The notes: generated from the sequence alone by a model not told the origin. DNA of 64,000 nucleotides from Cutaneotrichosporon cavernicola (GCF_030864355.1 NC_083398.1:992001-1056000); one strand, 5' to 3'; shown: positions 1-12,012, numbered from the stretch's first letter. Made by a program: numbers and translations.

Positions 1-931
1 GCCCGTAGATGTGTCTGCGTGTATTGTTGTCCAGCGTGGCGCTCGAGAAGACGCTCGTGATGCTCTTGCGCCGGCTAAAGTCGGTGTACCCGTCCGTCTG
101 CCTGATACCGAAGAGCGAGTCGAGCGCGTCGGCCACAGCCGGTGTGTGCTTACGACTCGGGTGCCGTTCCAGCTGATTCTTCGTCATGCGCGCGTGCGGC
201 AGCGAACCGATCTGTGAGTCGATTTCGTCGACAAACACATGCGTCACGCCGCGTAACCGATCCCCTAATGACATGTTGCGCTTCTTGCCAGCCAGCGAGA
301 GAAACGCACGCGGTGTGCCGAGCACAACGCGCGCGTTCAATTCAGTCTCGCCTTCGTTCGAGACAGTGCCTACGCTAACATCACCCAGCGCGGAGAGGAG
401 GTCAGCCACCTGCCGCACGAGGTGCGGCGTCGGTAGCATCATGACAACCCGGCCCTTCTGCTGGACGATCGACAGCGCCGCGAGCACCAACGCAAACGTC
501 TTACCACGACCCATATAATCGCGCAAGAAGATGTCGACGCCACCCTTCTGGACACCTAGCAGAAAGGCAAGTTGTGCCGGCGTCGGCGCCACGCATTCGG
601 GGTACACGGCGAGGAGGCGGTCAATGACGGCTTGCGGCACGCCGGCTTTCTGTCATCAGACCAAGAGGTTTCTTGAGCTCACTTTCCACGCATCTACACT
701 GTCAATTTTAGGCGCGGAGGGCCCTGCCTCGGCGGCATTGGCAGACTTGGCGTACTCGACGAACGGGCCCGACTCCCGCAGGCCGAACTTTGGAGTCGAT
801 GAGCCGGCGTCAGTGACGAGGGTGCGCCATTGGGAGCACGAGGTGAACACTGGTGCAGGTGCAACTGCCCTCAAGAGTGGAGTCCGCGCGAAGCGCGAGG
901 CCACAGAACACGCTCTTCGTGCGTGGCTCAT
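1..931 (-). CDS. Mitochondrial DEAD-box-like RNA helicase, N-terminal part (partial)
   Basis: The gene runs off the left edge, so only the N-terminus and most of RecA domain 1 are visible. The ATG at 931 opens an Arg/Ala/Ser-rich leader that looks like a mitochondrial presequence. A 33-nt intron (650-682) then joins to the helicase core. In order I read a Q-motif (PTPAQ), a Walker A of the form GRGKTF, a motif Ia-like PTPHLVRQ, a GTP-containing Ib region, motif II as DEID and motif III as SSAT. DEID in place of DEAD and the missing first Gly of A-x-x-G-x-GKT are divergent but still consistent with an ATPase. Mitochondrial RNA helicases of the Mrh4 type, which help assemble the large mitoribosomal subunit, are the best guess. 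The assignment to mitochondria rests on the leader alone. Domain 2 lies outside the window. Confidence 0.75.
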
Positions 932-1135
932 GGTGCGTTGGGTGGCAATACAACATGTCTTGGCTGAACGTCATGCAAATCTCAGTCTCCGAAACTTTGG
1001 TTCCGCACGGGCGGGCATAACAGACTGCCCCACTCTTACGTCGCTCCTTCTACGAGTCCCACGCAGTGTACACACATTCATTCATTCATGCTCTTACAAT
1101 CCAATGTGAGTTTCGCGTAATATGCTGTCGTCTTC

Positions 1136-3492
1136 CTATGCCTGCCGCCCTGCGCCGCCAAACACGAGCTTCTTGCCCTTTTTGTTGCCCTTCTTCTTCC
1201 GCCCTTCAGCCGCAGCCGCAGCCTCGGGCTCAGGCTCCCCTTCGCCCTGGAAACCGGCCCACGCGGCGTCAACGCCAGCACCGTCAATGTCCTCCTGCGG
1301 CCGGCCCCACACGCGCGCAGTGGATGGGCCACGGAGGGCGCTCGCGAACGAGCTCACCGGCGATGGCGGGGCTGGCGCGTACGTAGGGCGAGGCGGGCTC
1401 CCCGCGTCCATAGACGGGAAGTGCTCAGCGTTCTCGGCGTCGAGACGTGAGCGCTCGAGTGCCATCGCCAGTTCGGCGTCTGCGAGAGGCGCCAGCGCAG
1501 AGTGCACGACGTGGACTTCGGGCGGTCGCTTGGCGCGCTCAGCCTCTTCCCAGCGCTTCTTGTCCCGGTCCTCACGACGGCAGCGCGCGCGCCGCTTGTC
1601 CCGCCGCGTCTTGAGGGGCTGCTCAAACTTGGCGAGCACATCGGCTGGCACAATGCCCACGAGGTTTGCCTCCACGAACACGACCTCTGTTCCGACCGGT
1701 AGGTGCGAGAGGTACTTTGTCCTCTTTCTGAGTTCTTCGGTGACGGTCCCAGAGTCGTAGCCGGTCGTTGGGAAGGAGAGTGTGGGCGGGAGGTTGTCGT
1801 ACGAGACGAAGTGGGTGAGGAGGATACGCATGTCGAGCGCACTAAGGTACACGTGGGCGCCAAGCGACGACTGATAGAAGCACGCTGCTGGTGCGGCAGC
1901 TGGAGCAGGTGATGTGAGCAGCGCCGCGCCGCCCCGGCTCTTGCGTCGCTGACTCTTCGTCCCGGCGTCGAGGTTGGGCATGGGGTTTGGTTCCACAACC
2001 ACATTCGGGGGCACACGTACGGTCTCGACGTTCCCGTACGTCGCCGCTGCCGACGCAGCCAGGAACTCAAGCGGAACGTTGAGATCGTGGTCGTCTTGCT
2101 TCTCCTTCTCGACGAGTTCAGCGGCCCGGCGTCCGCGTTCACGTTGCCGCTCCTGCTCTCGCCGCTCGCCACCAACAGCCTCACTCCATGCGCGCCGCGC
2201 CTGGGTCTCATGCTTGCGAACGGCGTCGGTCATGAGCTCGATCTCGACCTTGCCCACTTGTCTCTCGACCTTGTCGCGCGCTCCCTTGACAAACGCGCGC
2301 CCTAGCTCGTCACCAGCGAGAAGATCCCATTCGCGCTTCAGCTCAGCGAGCTCACGCTGCAACTCCTTGAGCATGTACTCGGGTGAGGCGAGAGCGAAGC
2401 GCGAGTACGTGAGGACATCCGGGAGAAAGTACCATGGCGCGCTGATCGGCGGGATCGCGTCGGACGGCCACGTCGCCGTAGATGGGAGCGCGAGCGTCGT
2501 CATCTGGGGCCGGTGGAGCAGGCGCATATGAATTCGATGGGCCCTCTTACCGAGCGAAGAATGGGACGCAGTCTCATCGCCGTTCGCAGCTGCAGCCGCC
2601 TCCGACTCGTCTATCGCACGCGCCTCAGACATCATCGTCGCGATCTCCGCCGATGGTGCACTTCTACTGTCGCCCTGCGCCGCCGACACCATCGTCGCGG
2701 CATCGAGATACCGCACGCTCTTGAGCATGCCCTCATGGATCGTGTCGCCACAGATTGGACAGCTTGCGGCCTTTGGCACCTCTGATAACGCGATAAAGTG
2801 CAGGATGCACGGCAGGCAGAAGATCTGGGGTCAGTGCGAGCGTGTGATTGACGTACGTGTCCGCACTTGGTCATCCGGCCTGCGACGGGCTTACTGAGGC
2901 AGATCGGGCAAGAGCGACCCTGCCGCTCCTCTTCAATCCGGCGACGACGCTCAGCCGCCTCCTCGCCGGCCGCGTCGTCATCCGTGTCGGTATCTACAAA
3001 ACCCTGCGCGACAGAGTACGCCGAGAAGGTCGGGACGAGCACCTGCAGGATGTTGGGCCAGTGCAGGCTGATATCGGGGTCGGCAAAGTGAGCGCCGTAC
3101 CCCACGACGTCGGTGGGCTTGAGCATGAAGCGGAAGCTGGCGTTGACAAACTTCTCGCGCGTGAGCGCGCTGCCCTTCCACGCGTCTCCGCGGCGAGAAC
3201 GCCTTGGGGGGCCTACAAGGCCTGTGGTGGGCCCGCGGGGTGGGAGAGAGAAGCCGAGCCACTGTGACGGGTCCTCGCCGCCGTCCATGACCAGATCCGG
3301 CTTGCGCCCGCCCAGCTTGCCCTTCCTCGCACTTTGCGGGGCGCGACGGTTGTGGACTTGCTGGGCTGGCATTGCACTGGAACTGGCTTCGGCGGACGGC
3401 GCAGAGGTGCAAGTAGTGGGAGACACCGAGGACAGCTCGGATCCGGATCCTGAGTGATGGACTTGAGTGGCGAATGCCGATGGGAAAACCAC
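1136..3492 (-). CDS. RNF10: RNF10/Mag2-type RING E3 ubiquitin ligase
   Basis: Two exons (3492-2857 and 2824-1136, 32-nt intron) give a 774-residue protein. The C3HC4 RING, about residues 196-238, is split by the intron: CPICLSKP..CGH lies before it and IFCLPCIL..CPICGD after it. The RING is preceded by the family block with the HFADPD and HWPNILQV motifs. A long charged middle follows, and the C-terminus is a Lys/Gly-rich tail (KKGKKLVFGG) like that of RNF10/Mag2 proteins. Members of this family ubiquitinate 40S proteins on stalled ribosomes in the cytoplasm. The start at 3492 is the first ATG, and residues 1-60 are Ser-rich and not diagnostic. The gene is divergent from the TMEM14 gene, with 372 bp between the start codons. 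Family assignment is firm; substrate specificity is inferred. Confidence 0.88.
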
Positions 3493-3864
3493 GGTGAGAG
3501 TGGGTCCCGGTGATGTTGTGGTGGTGAGCTAGCTGCCAGGGCTAAGCCCAAGACGGTGCTCTAGAGGAGTCTTGAAGGGGTTGAGATGGTGTATCTTCTA
3601 GTGGAGCAGAAGTAACAAGAGACGCGTTTAACAGGTGATACACGGGTTGGTTGGGGTTGGGGGGAGTTCTAGTCCTTAAGATTCGCACGTGCGGTGACTC
3701 AACTTGGTCCGTCCACCAGAAACCAATGTGGCACACTTCCCCATGGGGTATTGTTGGTCGGTCCAGCATCCGCCCATCCCGCCCATGCCGGTTATTCGCG
3801 TTCCTGTAGCGACTTTGAACTACTACATATCTATCATTCTCCTTACAACCAGAACAAACTCACA
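3493..3864. promoter_or_regulatory. Divergent promoter region between RNF10 and TMEM14 genes
   Basis: The 372 bp between two start codons hold no supported ORF. Pyrimidine-rich stretches precede the plus-strand ATG. No TATA box or operator-like repeat is evident. Confidence 0.4.
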
Positions 3865-4543
3865 ATGGCTGGATCTCCCGAGTACGACATTCCAGGTGGG
3901 TACATGCTGTGTTAGAGGGCAGTCAAGTGTACGAGTGCTATATCTCTTGATTGCTATATTCGTCGCTCTAGATCCCTGTACATCTGGTGACGCGTCGACC
4001 AAACGAGCGCGCATCTCTCCGCTGTTAGAGCATCGTCGCGAGCTCAATGATCTGTTACCCTGGCTCGAAGAGTATATAGCCGTCTGCTGGCTCGTGGACC
4101 CGCTGGTCGAGCTGACACCAGGCTTCGTCTACGCCTCCCTCGTCACTGCCGGCGGCCTGATGGGCTTCATCAAGAGGGGTTCCGTCGCCTCCCTCGTCGC
4201 CGGCGGCGGTTCAGGCCTCATCGCTGGCTGGGGCGCTTACGTTCGTTCTTCACTCCTTGCGTGGCTGATCCCAGCGCGTGTCGCACAACCCCAAGGACGT
4301 GCGCGTCTCCCTTGGTGAGGAGGTGGCAAGTATGAACTGACAGCAGCCGTTGCCGTCATCCTCACGCTGCTCATGGGCAAGCGGTTCATCGCATCAGGCA
4401 AGTTCATGCCCGCGGGTCTGGGTGAGTTCATTCTTCTGGAAGGAACTGACATCAGTTACTGTCCGTTATGAGAGGGGGAGAGGAACTGACCACAGGCGCT
4501 CTCCATCATCATGGTTGTGCGGTACGGCATGCGCCTGCAGTAG
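3865..4543 (+). CDS. TMEM14-family mitochondrial membrane protein, six exons including a 5-nt micro-exon
   Basis: Exons by inspection are 3865-3895, 4122-4240, 4275-4314, 4344-4421, 4456-4460 and 4496-4543. The product is about 106 residues of hydrophobic, Gly-rich helices. The motifs LVTAGGLMGF, RVSHNPKDV, SGKFMPAGL and SIIMVV match the TMEM14 family (Pfam UPF0136). These are small inner-mitochondrial-membrane proteins; human TMEM14C is linked to protoporphyrin transport. Splicing the 5-nt exon TTACT between two introns of 34 and 35 nt is the only way I found to keep the family spacing from PAGL to the SIIMVV helix. The first intron is long for this genome (226 nt, 3896-4121). The acceptor of intron 3 could also be 3 nt further on. 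The gene converges on RIX1, with 135 bp between stops. Confidence 0.82.
4456..4460 (+). other. 5-nt micro-exon of the TMEM14 gene
   Basis: The exon TTACT lies between intron 4422-4455 (GTGAGT...ATCAG) and intron 4461-4495 (GTCCGT...CACAG). Both introns carry an AACTGAC branch-like motif just upstream of the acceptor. Including these 5 nt restores the reading frame to the conserved last helix and a TAG stop. Any single-intron alternative goes out of frame. Confidence 0.7.
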
Positions 4544-4678
4544 AAGATGCAGTTTTGCTACGCGGAGAGGCGAACGATGTGTGACTAAGCTGACTTGAAC
4601 CTTGGGAATGGGAATACTCAGGGGGATGGGTGTCTGACATCCGGCCACAACGAGCCTAATGGACAGATGCATGCAAGT

Positions 4679-7018
4679 CTACTCATCCTCGTCGCTACTC
4701 CCACTGTCGAGGTCGGGGATCTCCTCGTCCGAGTCAGCGTCCTCCTCCGTAACTGCCACTTGAACCGGCACCAGCGCCGCGGGCGCGGGCGTAGCAGATT
4801 TACTGCTCGACATGAACGGCACAGCGGGCGCGGGAGCTGGTTCAGGTGCAGCAGACACTACCTCTGCAAACGGAGCTGCAGCAGGGAGAGGAATGGGCAC
4901 CGTGAATGGTGCTGGCACTGGAGCGGCGGGGGCTGACACTGTCGGGAGCACGGCGACTGGCTGTGGAGGTGGGACGGGCATAGCCTTGACCGCAATAGGT
5001 GCTGGTGCTGGCATCTGGGCCCTAGGCGCCGGTACGGCCCCATTCCCTGCCTCCCAGGAGTCGACGGCCATGTCGTCGTCATCGTCCTCTTCCTCGTCTT
5101 CCTCCTCGTCATCCGGGTCCCGGAAACCCAGCTCGCGCCGGACTTTGCGCTCAGCCTCACTCTCGGGGGCAAACATGTGCAGCTGCGCCAGCGTGGGCAG
5201 TGGGCGCGACAATGGCGGGAGGGCGGGGTGTAGGAGAGCATCAAACGCCGCGTTCCTCTCTACCGTGGGAGGTAGGACGGTGAGGAGGAGCGTGCGGATG
5301 TCCCTCGCCGTTCCAGCCGCCTCGAGGGTCGCGGCGTTCTGCAGTGCTGTGTCAAGCGCACCACGGACCGCTGTCGAAGAAGAGGGGTCGGTAAAGGCCG
5401 GTCGGGCCGCGAGAGCGGCGTAAACAGCCAGGTGGACGCGGAGGGAAAAGTTGAGCAACGCGGGCTGTGCAGCGGCATGGAGGGCTGGCGAGAGGTCGAG
5501 CGCCGCGTGGAGGATCTCGGCCTCGATATGGGAGGTGGCACGGGGCGCCCGGCCCTCGAGTCCGCCGACCAGTGCGTCCTCTGCACCACGCGCGCGCTTC
5601 TTCCCCTTCCGCCCGGTGCCCGTGGCGGACGTGACAGCGAGTCGAGCGTCGAGCAGGGTCCCCAAGACACCCAAGGAGAACTTGAGGAGGCGAGAGGTGT
5701 ACTCGGCAGGGAGGATGGCGGCGGGGTAGATCTGGAGGAGGAGGGAGTGGAAGCGGAGTAGCTGGAGGCGCGCCTCCGCCATCTGAGCGGGTACGCGCTC
5801 AAGGAGGTAAACGGTGTGCTCGAGAATGACGGTGAGGTGTGGCACCACGTGATCTGCACACGCGGCCATCGCGCCGCCTAGCAGGAGGAGACCTGCGCTC
5901 CAAACACGCGGGAGGGCGGCAGCGAGCGCAGCGTGATGAGTCGGGCTGACGTGGGCCGCGACAGGCGTATCAAACGTCAGGTTGAGAGCGCGGAGGGCTG
6001 CGCTGACAATCTGTGCAAGAGGGACGGGGACGGGTCGCGCAGTCGCAGTTGTGAGGAGAGCAAGCCCAAGCTCAGTGTAACCCTCGACAGCCAGGAGAGA
6101 GATGTTGACACGCTCCACCGCGTCCACAGGAAAGGTTGGGATGGAAGTAGGCGGCGGCGGCGGGGACGCGCGAGGCGGTTCTGCCATCAGTTTGGTCTGA
6201 GCATTTGTGCTTACCTTCCTCCATCGCCTCGGCGGTCATGGCACCTAAAGCAGCGGCGAGGCCGCCGAGCACATCCCGCATGTCCGTCCCCCATGCGGAG
6301 GGTGCACCGGCCTTGCCGCCAGTCATGTGCAGGACGGCCAGAGTCTGCGCAGCCGCGTACCGTACGCTCTCCGGCGCGTCAGAGGTGCCGAGCACCAGCG
6401 TTGTCATGGGCGCGCGGAGTGCCGGTGCAGCGGGCCGGAATGGGGCGGCGGAGGCAGTGATGAGAGCGCGGGCTGCGTCCAGTGCGTCCAAAGTCGCAGG
6501 CCAAGCGCGGGCCTCTACCAATCGCTCAAGAACACGGGACATGGAGACGGCAAGCTTGCCCATCGCAGGCTGGACAACCTCACGCTCGAACGCGGGAGCT
6601 TGCGGCGCCGCATCTACAAGCGCACATGACAGCTTCATGAAAGAGGGGAGAGCCTCCGGTGTGGTCGATGGCGCCTGCCGTCAGCTGGAAGCGCTACTCC
6701 TGTTAGCTGAAAGGCGTAACCTACTGCCAACACGCCCAAACACGCCCCCATCCACCCCTTCCCGAACTGCGAGGCAGCGAACCCCTCCGTGTCCTGCTCG
6801 ATCACAATCGCTGCCAGTGCCGCCGCGGCAGGTTCGCGGGCCGTGACGGCGCTATTGAGACGCGCGAGCCACTTCCCAAGCTGGCCCTGTGGGAGGAGGG
6901 ACGGCTGGACGAAGGGAGCATGTAGAGACACGATCTCGTCCGCCGCTGATGAGGGGAGAGGGATCGAAGTGAGGAGCGCCAAGAGCGTCGTGCCCGACAG
7001 GGCTGAGGGCGACGACAT
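4679..7018 (-). CDS. RIX1: Rix1/PELP1 pre-rRNA processing factor
   Basis: Three exons (7018-6725, 6674-6215, 6180-4679) encode 751 residues. The N-terminal two thirds is Leu/Ala-rich helical-repeat protein, as in the RIX1/PELP1 domain. The C-terminal part has a long acidic run near 5085-5130, then a Pro/Ala/Val-rich low-complexity stretch, then a second acidic tail (DEEIPDLDSGSSDEDE). This layout is that of fungal Rix1 and animal PELP1. Rix1 works with Ipi1 and Ipi3 in ITS2 processing and 60S maturation in the nucleolus and nucleoplasm. The introns (50 and 34 nt) keep frame exactly. The start MSSPSALSG was chosen because the coding signal begins there, not at upstream in-frame codons. ARS2 follows upstream on the same strand. 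Identity rests on architecture more than on a signature motif. Confidence 0.72.
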
Positions 7019-7195
7019 GGCGGCGATGTTGTTGTGAACAGACGATCTCAGAGGAGAATGGACTGGCAACTTCAGAAATCTGTCAACAGGCGCCCGTGGG
7101 AAACTAACCTCCACCGCGCCCTCCCCCATCCACCAATCTTCCAAAGTTGGAGATGATGCGGCGACAAACAAATGCATACCATGCGCTGCTTCTAT

Positions 7196-9656
7196 CTAAT
7201 ACGGGAGACCGCCGTCGCCAGCACCAGAGGGCTCGTCGAGATCGCGGTAGGATATAGGACCCTTACGTGCCCGCGGGTCTTCGCCACCAGGTGGTGCTGG
7301 AGGGAGCTCGGACGCGTCAAAATCGCGCGTCCGGCCCTTCGCGGGGCTGGCGCCTGCACCAGCAGGACCAGCTCCACCGCTGTTGCCACCATGCATCATC
7401 ATCTGCATGTGCATCATCATCATCATCTGTTGCTGCATCGCCATGTTGAAACCCGGCTGGCTCGCAGCAGCGGGATTGAACATGGCCTGGCTCGCGACAG
7501 CTGGGTTGAAGGCCGGGAGGGCTGGGCGGCTGGGCAGCTGGTCGTCGACGGCAGCGAGTGTTGTGCTCGTGGGCTGGAGATGCTGGGGGTCCAGCGCGAA
7601 CGCGTTGAATACATGCGCCTGCGGTCAGCTGATGATCAAGGCAAGACTCACCTCGTCCAGCTTGTCCTTGACGGCCACACTATGCTTGCTAATGATGTGC
7701 TTCATGACGAACTCTGGCGCACGGAACAACTTGCCGCACTCCTTGCAGCGGTACTTGTCCGCCTCCTCTTGTTTGATGTACGGTGCGAGCAGGCGTCGCG
7801 TCTCGTCTTCGATGTCGCGGCCTCCGTATTCGACAACGTCGGGGTCCTCGTCAATGACGCCGCGCACCTTGAGGTCAAGGTTCTCGACCCACCGCTCCTC
7901 GCTGCTCTTGGACGGGTATGTGTACCGCTTGCTCGGGGCCTCGCGCGCCGCGGTTTCCTCAACTTCGCGGCCCTCAGCCCCTGTTCCCTCGGCCTCCTTC
8001 GTCTCCTCCTCACCATCACGGCCAGACTCTTCAGGAGCAGATGCCTCCTCCGGCGCACGCAGGTGCTGGACACACTTGCGCTGCAGCTCTTCAGGGAACG
8101 CGGTCGGAACGACGCAGTAATAGCAGGAGTTGAGGGCATTGCGCAGATACGACATGTACTGGTCGAGCGTAATCTTCGCCTGCAATGTCAGCTCTCATCA
8201 AATGCGAACGACTGACCTTGCGTACGCGCTGCTCCTCGTCAAGCTCGTCGCCATCGAGGTTCTGCTGAGCGAGTAGACGGGTCACCACGTCGGCGACAAC
8301 GTCGCTTCCGCGCTCATGGAGACCACGTGCCTTGTCTCCCTTATCCTGCTCCTCAGCTGCATCACCGCTCTCACCCTCAGCTGGCTGGTCGGCTTGCGGT
8401 GGGTCGGTCTCCATTAACCCATCCTCAAGCTTGAGTGCGAGTTCGCGTGCGCGCTCGGCGTCCGTCTCGAGGCGCGAGAGCGTGGTCGCGATTGCGGGCG
8501 TCAGGCGTATACGTCCGACAATTGCAGAGGCATTGACACCCATGTGGAAGATGAAGTTGTCGACCTGTAGTCAGCACCCGGAGAACACAGGAGCACACCT
8601 TTGAGCCGTCGATGGTGTCCACCACCTCCTCGACTTTAACGCCTTCCTCGTACTGGGCCCACCCAACACGGTGGAAACTCCGCTTCATGGAGGGCTCGGA
8701 CAGCGCCAACCACTGGAAGCCAGACGCCTTGGCAAAGATGCCCTCCAGGTCCTTCCGCTTCGTGTTGGGAGGCACGGTCTTGACGAAGACCTGTCCCGGT
8801 CGAGGAGGAACCACCATCCGCAAGGGGTCGTGTGGTTCATCACCCAAAGCACGATCCAGAGCCTCGGGGTCGTCCTGTGCCTGCAGCTTGTCCTCAGAGT
8901 GGTCATAGTTGGCGTCGTCCCACTTGCCGTCGCGCAACTCGGCAATGTACTGCTCGACACCGGGCACGCGGCCCTGACGATTCACTCGCCGCCGCAAAGC
9001 CGCAGCCTCCTCAGTCTGCCCATAGCGTTCCTGGAACCAAGCATCGTCCCGGTGAGTGAGGTACAGCGCGAAGAGCTGCTTGTCAGGGCACATCTAATGG
9101 CTCGACTCACCTGGCGCGAGTAGTACTCCTTCTTGTATCTCTCGTAGCGCTTGGCCATACCATGCTTCTCTACCAAGACAGACTTGGGTAGCACACCCGA
9201 GTCTACGTCTCCGCGGATACAGCGCAAGTCCTCATCGTCGTCCTTGGCGGTTTGGGGATGAGACACGCGGAACCACTCAGCAAACTGCTTGAACGTGAGG
9301 ACTGTCTCCAAGCTGGCGGGATCTGGCAATTGGTTGTAACGCCCAGGTGACGGCGATCGACGACGCTGGCGCTGGTGCGGGTAACCAGGGGAAGGGGACC
9401 GACGGCGCTTACGCTCTTGAAAGTCAGTCGAGGCCGCGGGGAGCCTTCCCTACTACGTACCATAGTCATCTTGCCAGCGCTCGTCGTAATCACGTGACAC
9501 TGCATAATGGCGATCCGAATCGTATCCACGCTCGTAATCGCGGTGAGGAGGCACGTCGTATCCACCTCGGCCGCGCTCATCGGGCAGAGGGCGCTCGGGC
9601 GAGCGGATGGGAGACGCCTCGACGGGCCGGGCTGGTAGGCTTGAGTAACCGGACAT
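7196..9656 (-). CDS. ARS2: ARS2/SERRATE homologue
   Basis: Six exons (9656-9461, 9415-9111, 9078-8599, 8564-8217, 8179-7652, 7618-7196) give 759 residues. There is an Arg/Ser/Tyr-rich N-terminus with SPSPG repeats. The SERRATE N-terminal domain follows (LTFKQFAEWF, ERYKKEYYSRQ, LYLTHRDDAWFQERYG). Next is an RRM-like middle (VFVKTVPPNTKRKDLEGIF), then the conserved helical block. A C2H2 finger of the ARS2 type (CKECGKLFRAPEFVMKHIISKH) comes next, and the tail is Met/Gly/Pro-rich. ARS2 binds the nuclear cap-binding complex and routes capped transcripts to export, 3' processing or the exosome. Domain order and length are typical. Introns are 32-45 nt with standard donors. The second intron acceptor could be AAG or the CAG 3 nt downstream. 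Confidence 0.92.
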
Positions 9657-10783
9657 GCTGACTGATCGAGAGCAACCTCCGCGTATGACGTTGACCGCAA
9701 TGGGCGGGAGGAGCTCAAGGGCTTGGATGACAGCCGGAGAGATGGGGAAGGGGGGATCCGCAAATGGCCTGTTTGGTGACGTAGGCGTCTACTCGAACAG
9801 CCACTTGGTCACTGATGACACTCGCTGCGCACGCTGTGGGCCTCGAGCACGTCAGATGCGTAGGCTGCCAGTGACGGAGGAGGGATAGCCGGAGGTGAGG
9901 CGGATGGCGCACAGGAGTGGAGGATGTTAGTCGAGTAACCAAACGCTTGGTGAGGCCGTCAATACGTGCCGATGAGTATAGAGGTCACAGTCTAGCTTGT
10001 TACATCCACCCTTTTTAACACGTGAGAATTTAATTCCGGTGGTTAAGGGAGTGTGGCAATTGCTGGCAACTCGAATTCAAGGAATTACCTGGTGGGCATT
10101 GCTGCATTACTGACATTACTGGCTGCATTGCTGAGGCTTGTTGGTTGAGATATTGATGAGATCAAAGTCATAAGTCATCAGTCATCAGTCAGCCACAGTC
10201 AAGCGTCATGGCGGTCTCAGTGTTCAGTCGACTCATGGAATCAGGAGATCCAGGCATTGAAGATTCGATTGATGAGTATAAAGTATACTGTATGAGTGTA
10301 TGAGTGTATACATAGCGCAATACAAACGGAGTGAGGGACAAAGAGACAACGGAGGATGTGCATTTGGTGGGGACCCCAATCGGATTCGAATCTCTTTTGA
10401 TGAGGAATTCGATAATCCTGAAGAGATGAGATGGTTTTCAATGACGGCTGTGACCGGGTCCGGATAGCCAATGTCGTCACAGGAGTGTATTGACGCGGGG
10501 TAGGGTGTAGGGGATAGGTACATAGGTTACAGGCACTCACCACTCACAACCCACTCAACGTCAACCTCCCATCTACTCATCACAGCCATCAGCCAACATA
10601 CGTCCCTCATCCCTTTCCCAGCCCTTCAGCTCTCTAACCCTCCAACCTTCCAGCCCTCCAGATCCTCTTAAGCACTCGACAGAGGTTCCCCCCTCTCTCT
10701 TTTCCTTATCCCCACCTTGATCTTTGTCTTTCACGCTTGTCACAACCCAACCTCCAATCCCACCTCCAATCCCAACACTCGAT
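9657..10783. promoter_or_regulatory. Divergent intergenic region between ARS2 and NIPSNAP genes
   Basis: About 1.1 kb holds no supported gene. It includes short AT-richer imperfect repeats (TCATCAGTCA-type around 10170-10200; GTATGAGTGTATGAGTGTA around 10289-10310) and a pyrimidine-rich leader just before the NIPSNAP start. The short ORFs in it lack coding character. Confidence 0.4.
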
Positions 10784-11872
10784 ATGGCTTCCAGGGCTCT
10801 CGCTCGCCGCCCACTCTCAATCACGCGCGGCCTTGTTGCCGCGCGTTCCCTTCACGCCACCACACCATCCCTCAACGATAAGCCCAAGCCCGCCCCCACC
10901 ACCACCACCTCCTCCTCCTCCTCCTCCACCACTGCTGCCGCCGCCGAAGGGGACAAGGTCCCGTCGCAGGGATTCCTCGGCGTGAGTCTGGTATTTGCAT
11001 TCTCGCCGACTACGCAGCTAACTTGAGTCCCTCTTTTACGGCTCAGAGCACGCGCGTGCCGAGGGCGACATCAAGCTCTTAGAGAAGAAGCAGCACTCCA
11101 AGACGGTCGGCCGCGGCAAGTACGTTCACGAGAAGATCACGCATGCCGTTATCCCCGGACACCGTGATGCGTATCTCGAGGCCGCCGAGGCCTACTTCAC
11201 CACTTTGGCCAAGGAGAGTTACAACTTGGGCAATGTCAAGCTCTGCGGAAGCTGGGAGACAATCGTCGGTGCGGTGGGCAACTTCACCCACATCCTAGAG
11301 CACGAAGGGTACAAGGGATACGACGAGACGCGCGTCCTGGTGGCCAAGAATCAGGTGAGTCGCCACGATTCGCCGCATCACACCCCGGCACTAACCTCCA
11401 GACGCTCCAGAAGCACCTCAATAACATGCTTCCTCACCTCCAGACTCGCCAGCACCAGCTCATGTCCGAGTTCGTTTTCCTCCCCATGTCACCACCTCGC
11501 GACAGCGGCTACCCCGATGGCGGCGTGTTCGAGTTGCGCACGTACCAGCTGCAGCCCGGCAAGCTTCTCGAATGGGAGTCGGCATGGAGACGTGGTGTCG
11601 AGGCCCGGCTGCGGTTTGTGCAGCCAGTTGGCGGTTTCTTCGGCCAGGTCGGCCAGCTGCACGAGGTCCACCACATCTGGCAGTACCCGTGAGTCGCTCT
11701 CGTTCTCGTTGACATGTGGCTGACACACAGTGACATGGCTACCCGCCAGGCTGCTCGTGGCAAGGCGTGGACGATCGGGGGGTGGGCCGACACTGTCCAG
11801 CAGACGTCGCGTCTGACCCAGACGATGAAGACGACGATCATGCTGCCGACGTCGTGGAGCCCGTTGCGGTAG
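10784..11872 (+). CDS. NIPSNAP-family mitochondrial protein
   Basis: Four exons (10784-10981, 11028-11354, 11402-11688, 11731-11872) give 317 residues. The N-terminus (ASRALARRPLSITRGL) is a likely mitochondrial presequence, followed by a Pro/Thr/Ser microsatellite-encoded linker. The mature part has the two ferredoxin-like NIPSNAP repeats: LCGSWETIVG...FTHILEHEGYKGYDE in the first and VFELRTYQLQPGKLLEWE...VGQLHEVHHIWQYPD in the second. NIPSNAP proteins sit in the mitochondrial matrix, and in mammals they mark damaged mitochondria for mitophagy. Their biochemical role is not settled. Introns are 42-47 nt and all phases fit. The gene converges on a small orphan (12013-12780), with 140 bp between stops. 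Confidence 0.88.
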
Positions 11873-12012
11873 GAGACGCTCTCTCTATTCCCAGCATTAC
11901 AGGCTATTCCCCAGACAATGTTGTGTACGAACGTCGACTTGTGGACTCGGTTACTACGAATGAATACATGGACACAACTCGCAGTGCGCTGCGCTCGTCG
12001 GGCCTTGTTACG

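Noticed and set aside
4812..5423. Plus-strand Gly/Ala/Ser ORF opposite RIX1
   Set aside because: Mirror of the Pro/Ala-rich and acidic low-complexity part of RIX1.
7172..8215. 347-residue plus-strand ORF opposite ARS2
   Set aside because: Antisense shadow of the ARS2 exons, with no homology and crossing ARS2 introns.
10370..10410. tRNA T-arm-like GGATTCGAATCTC
   Set aside because: It is only a short palindrome. No acceptor stem, anticodon arm or D-arm can be folded around it.
10233..10543. Minus-strand ORFs in the ARS2/NIPSNAP gap
   Set aside because: AT-richer sequence with repeats, unlike the codon use of neighbouring genes; no introns or motifs.
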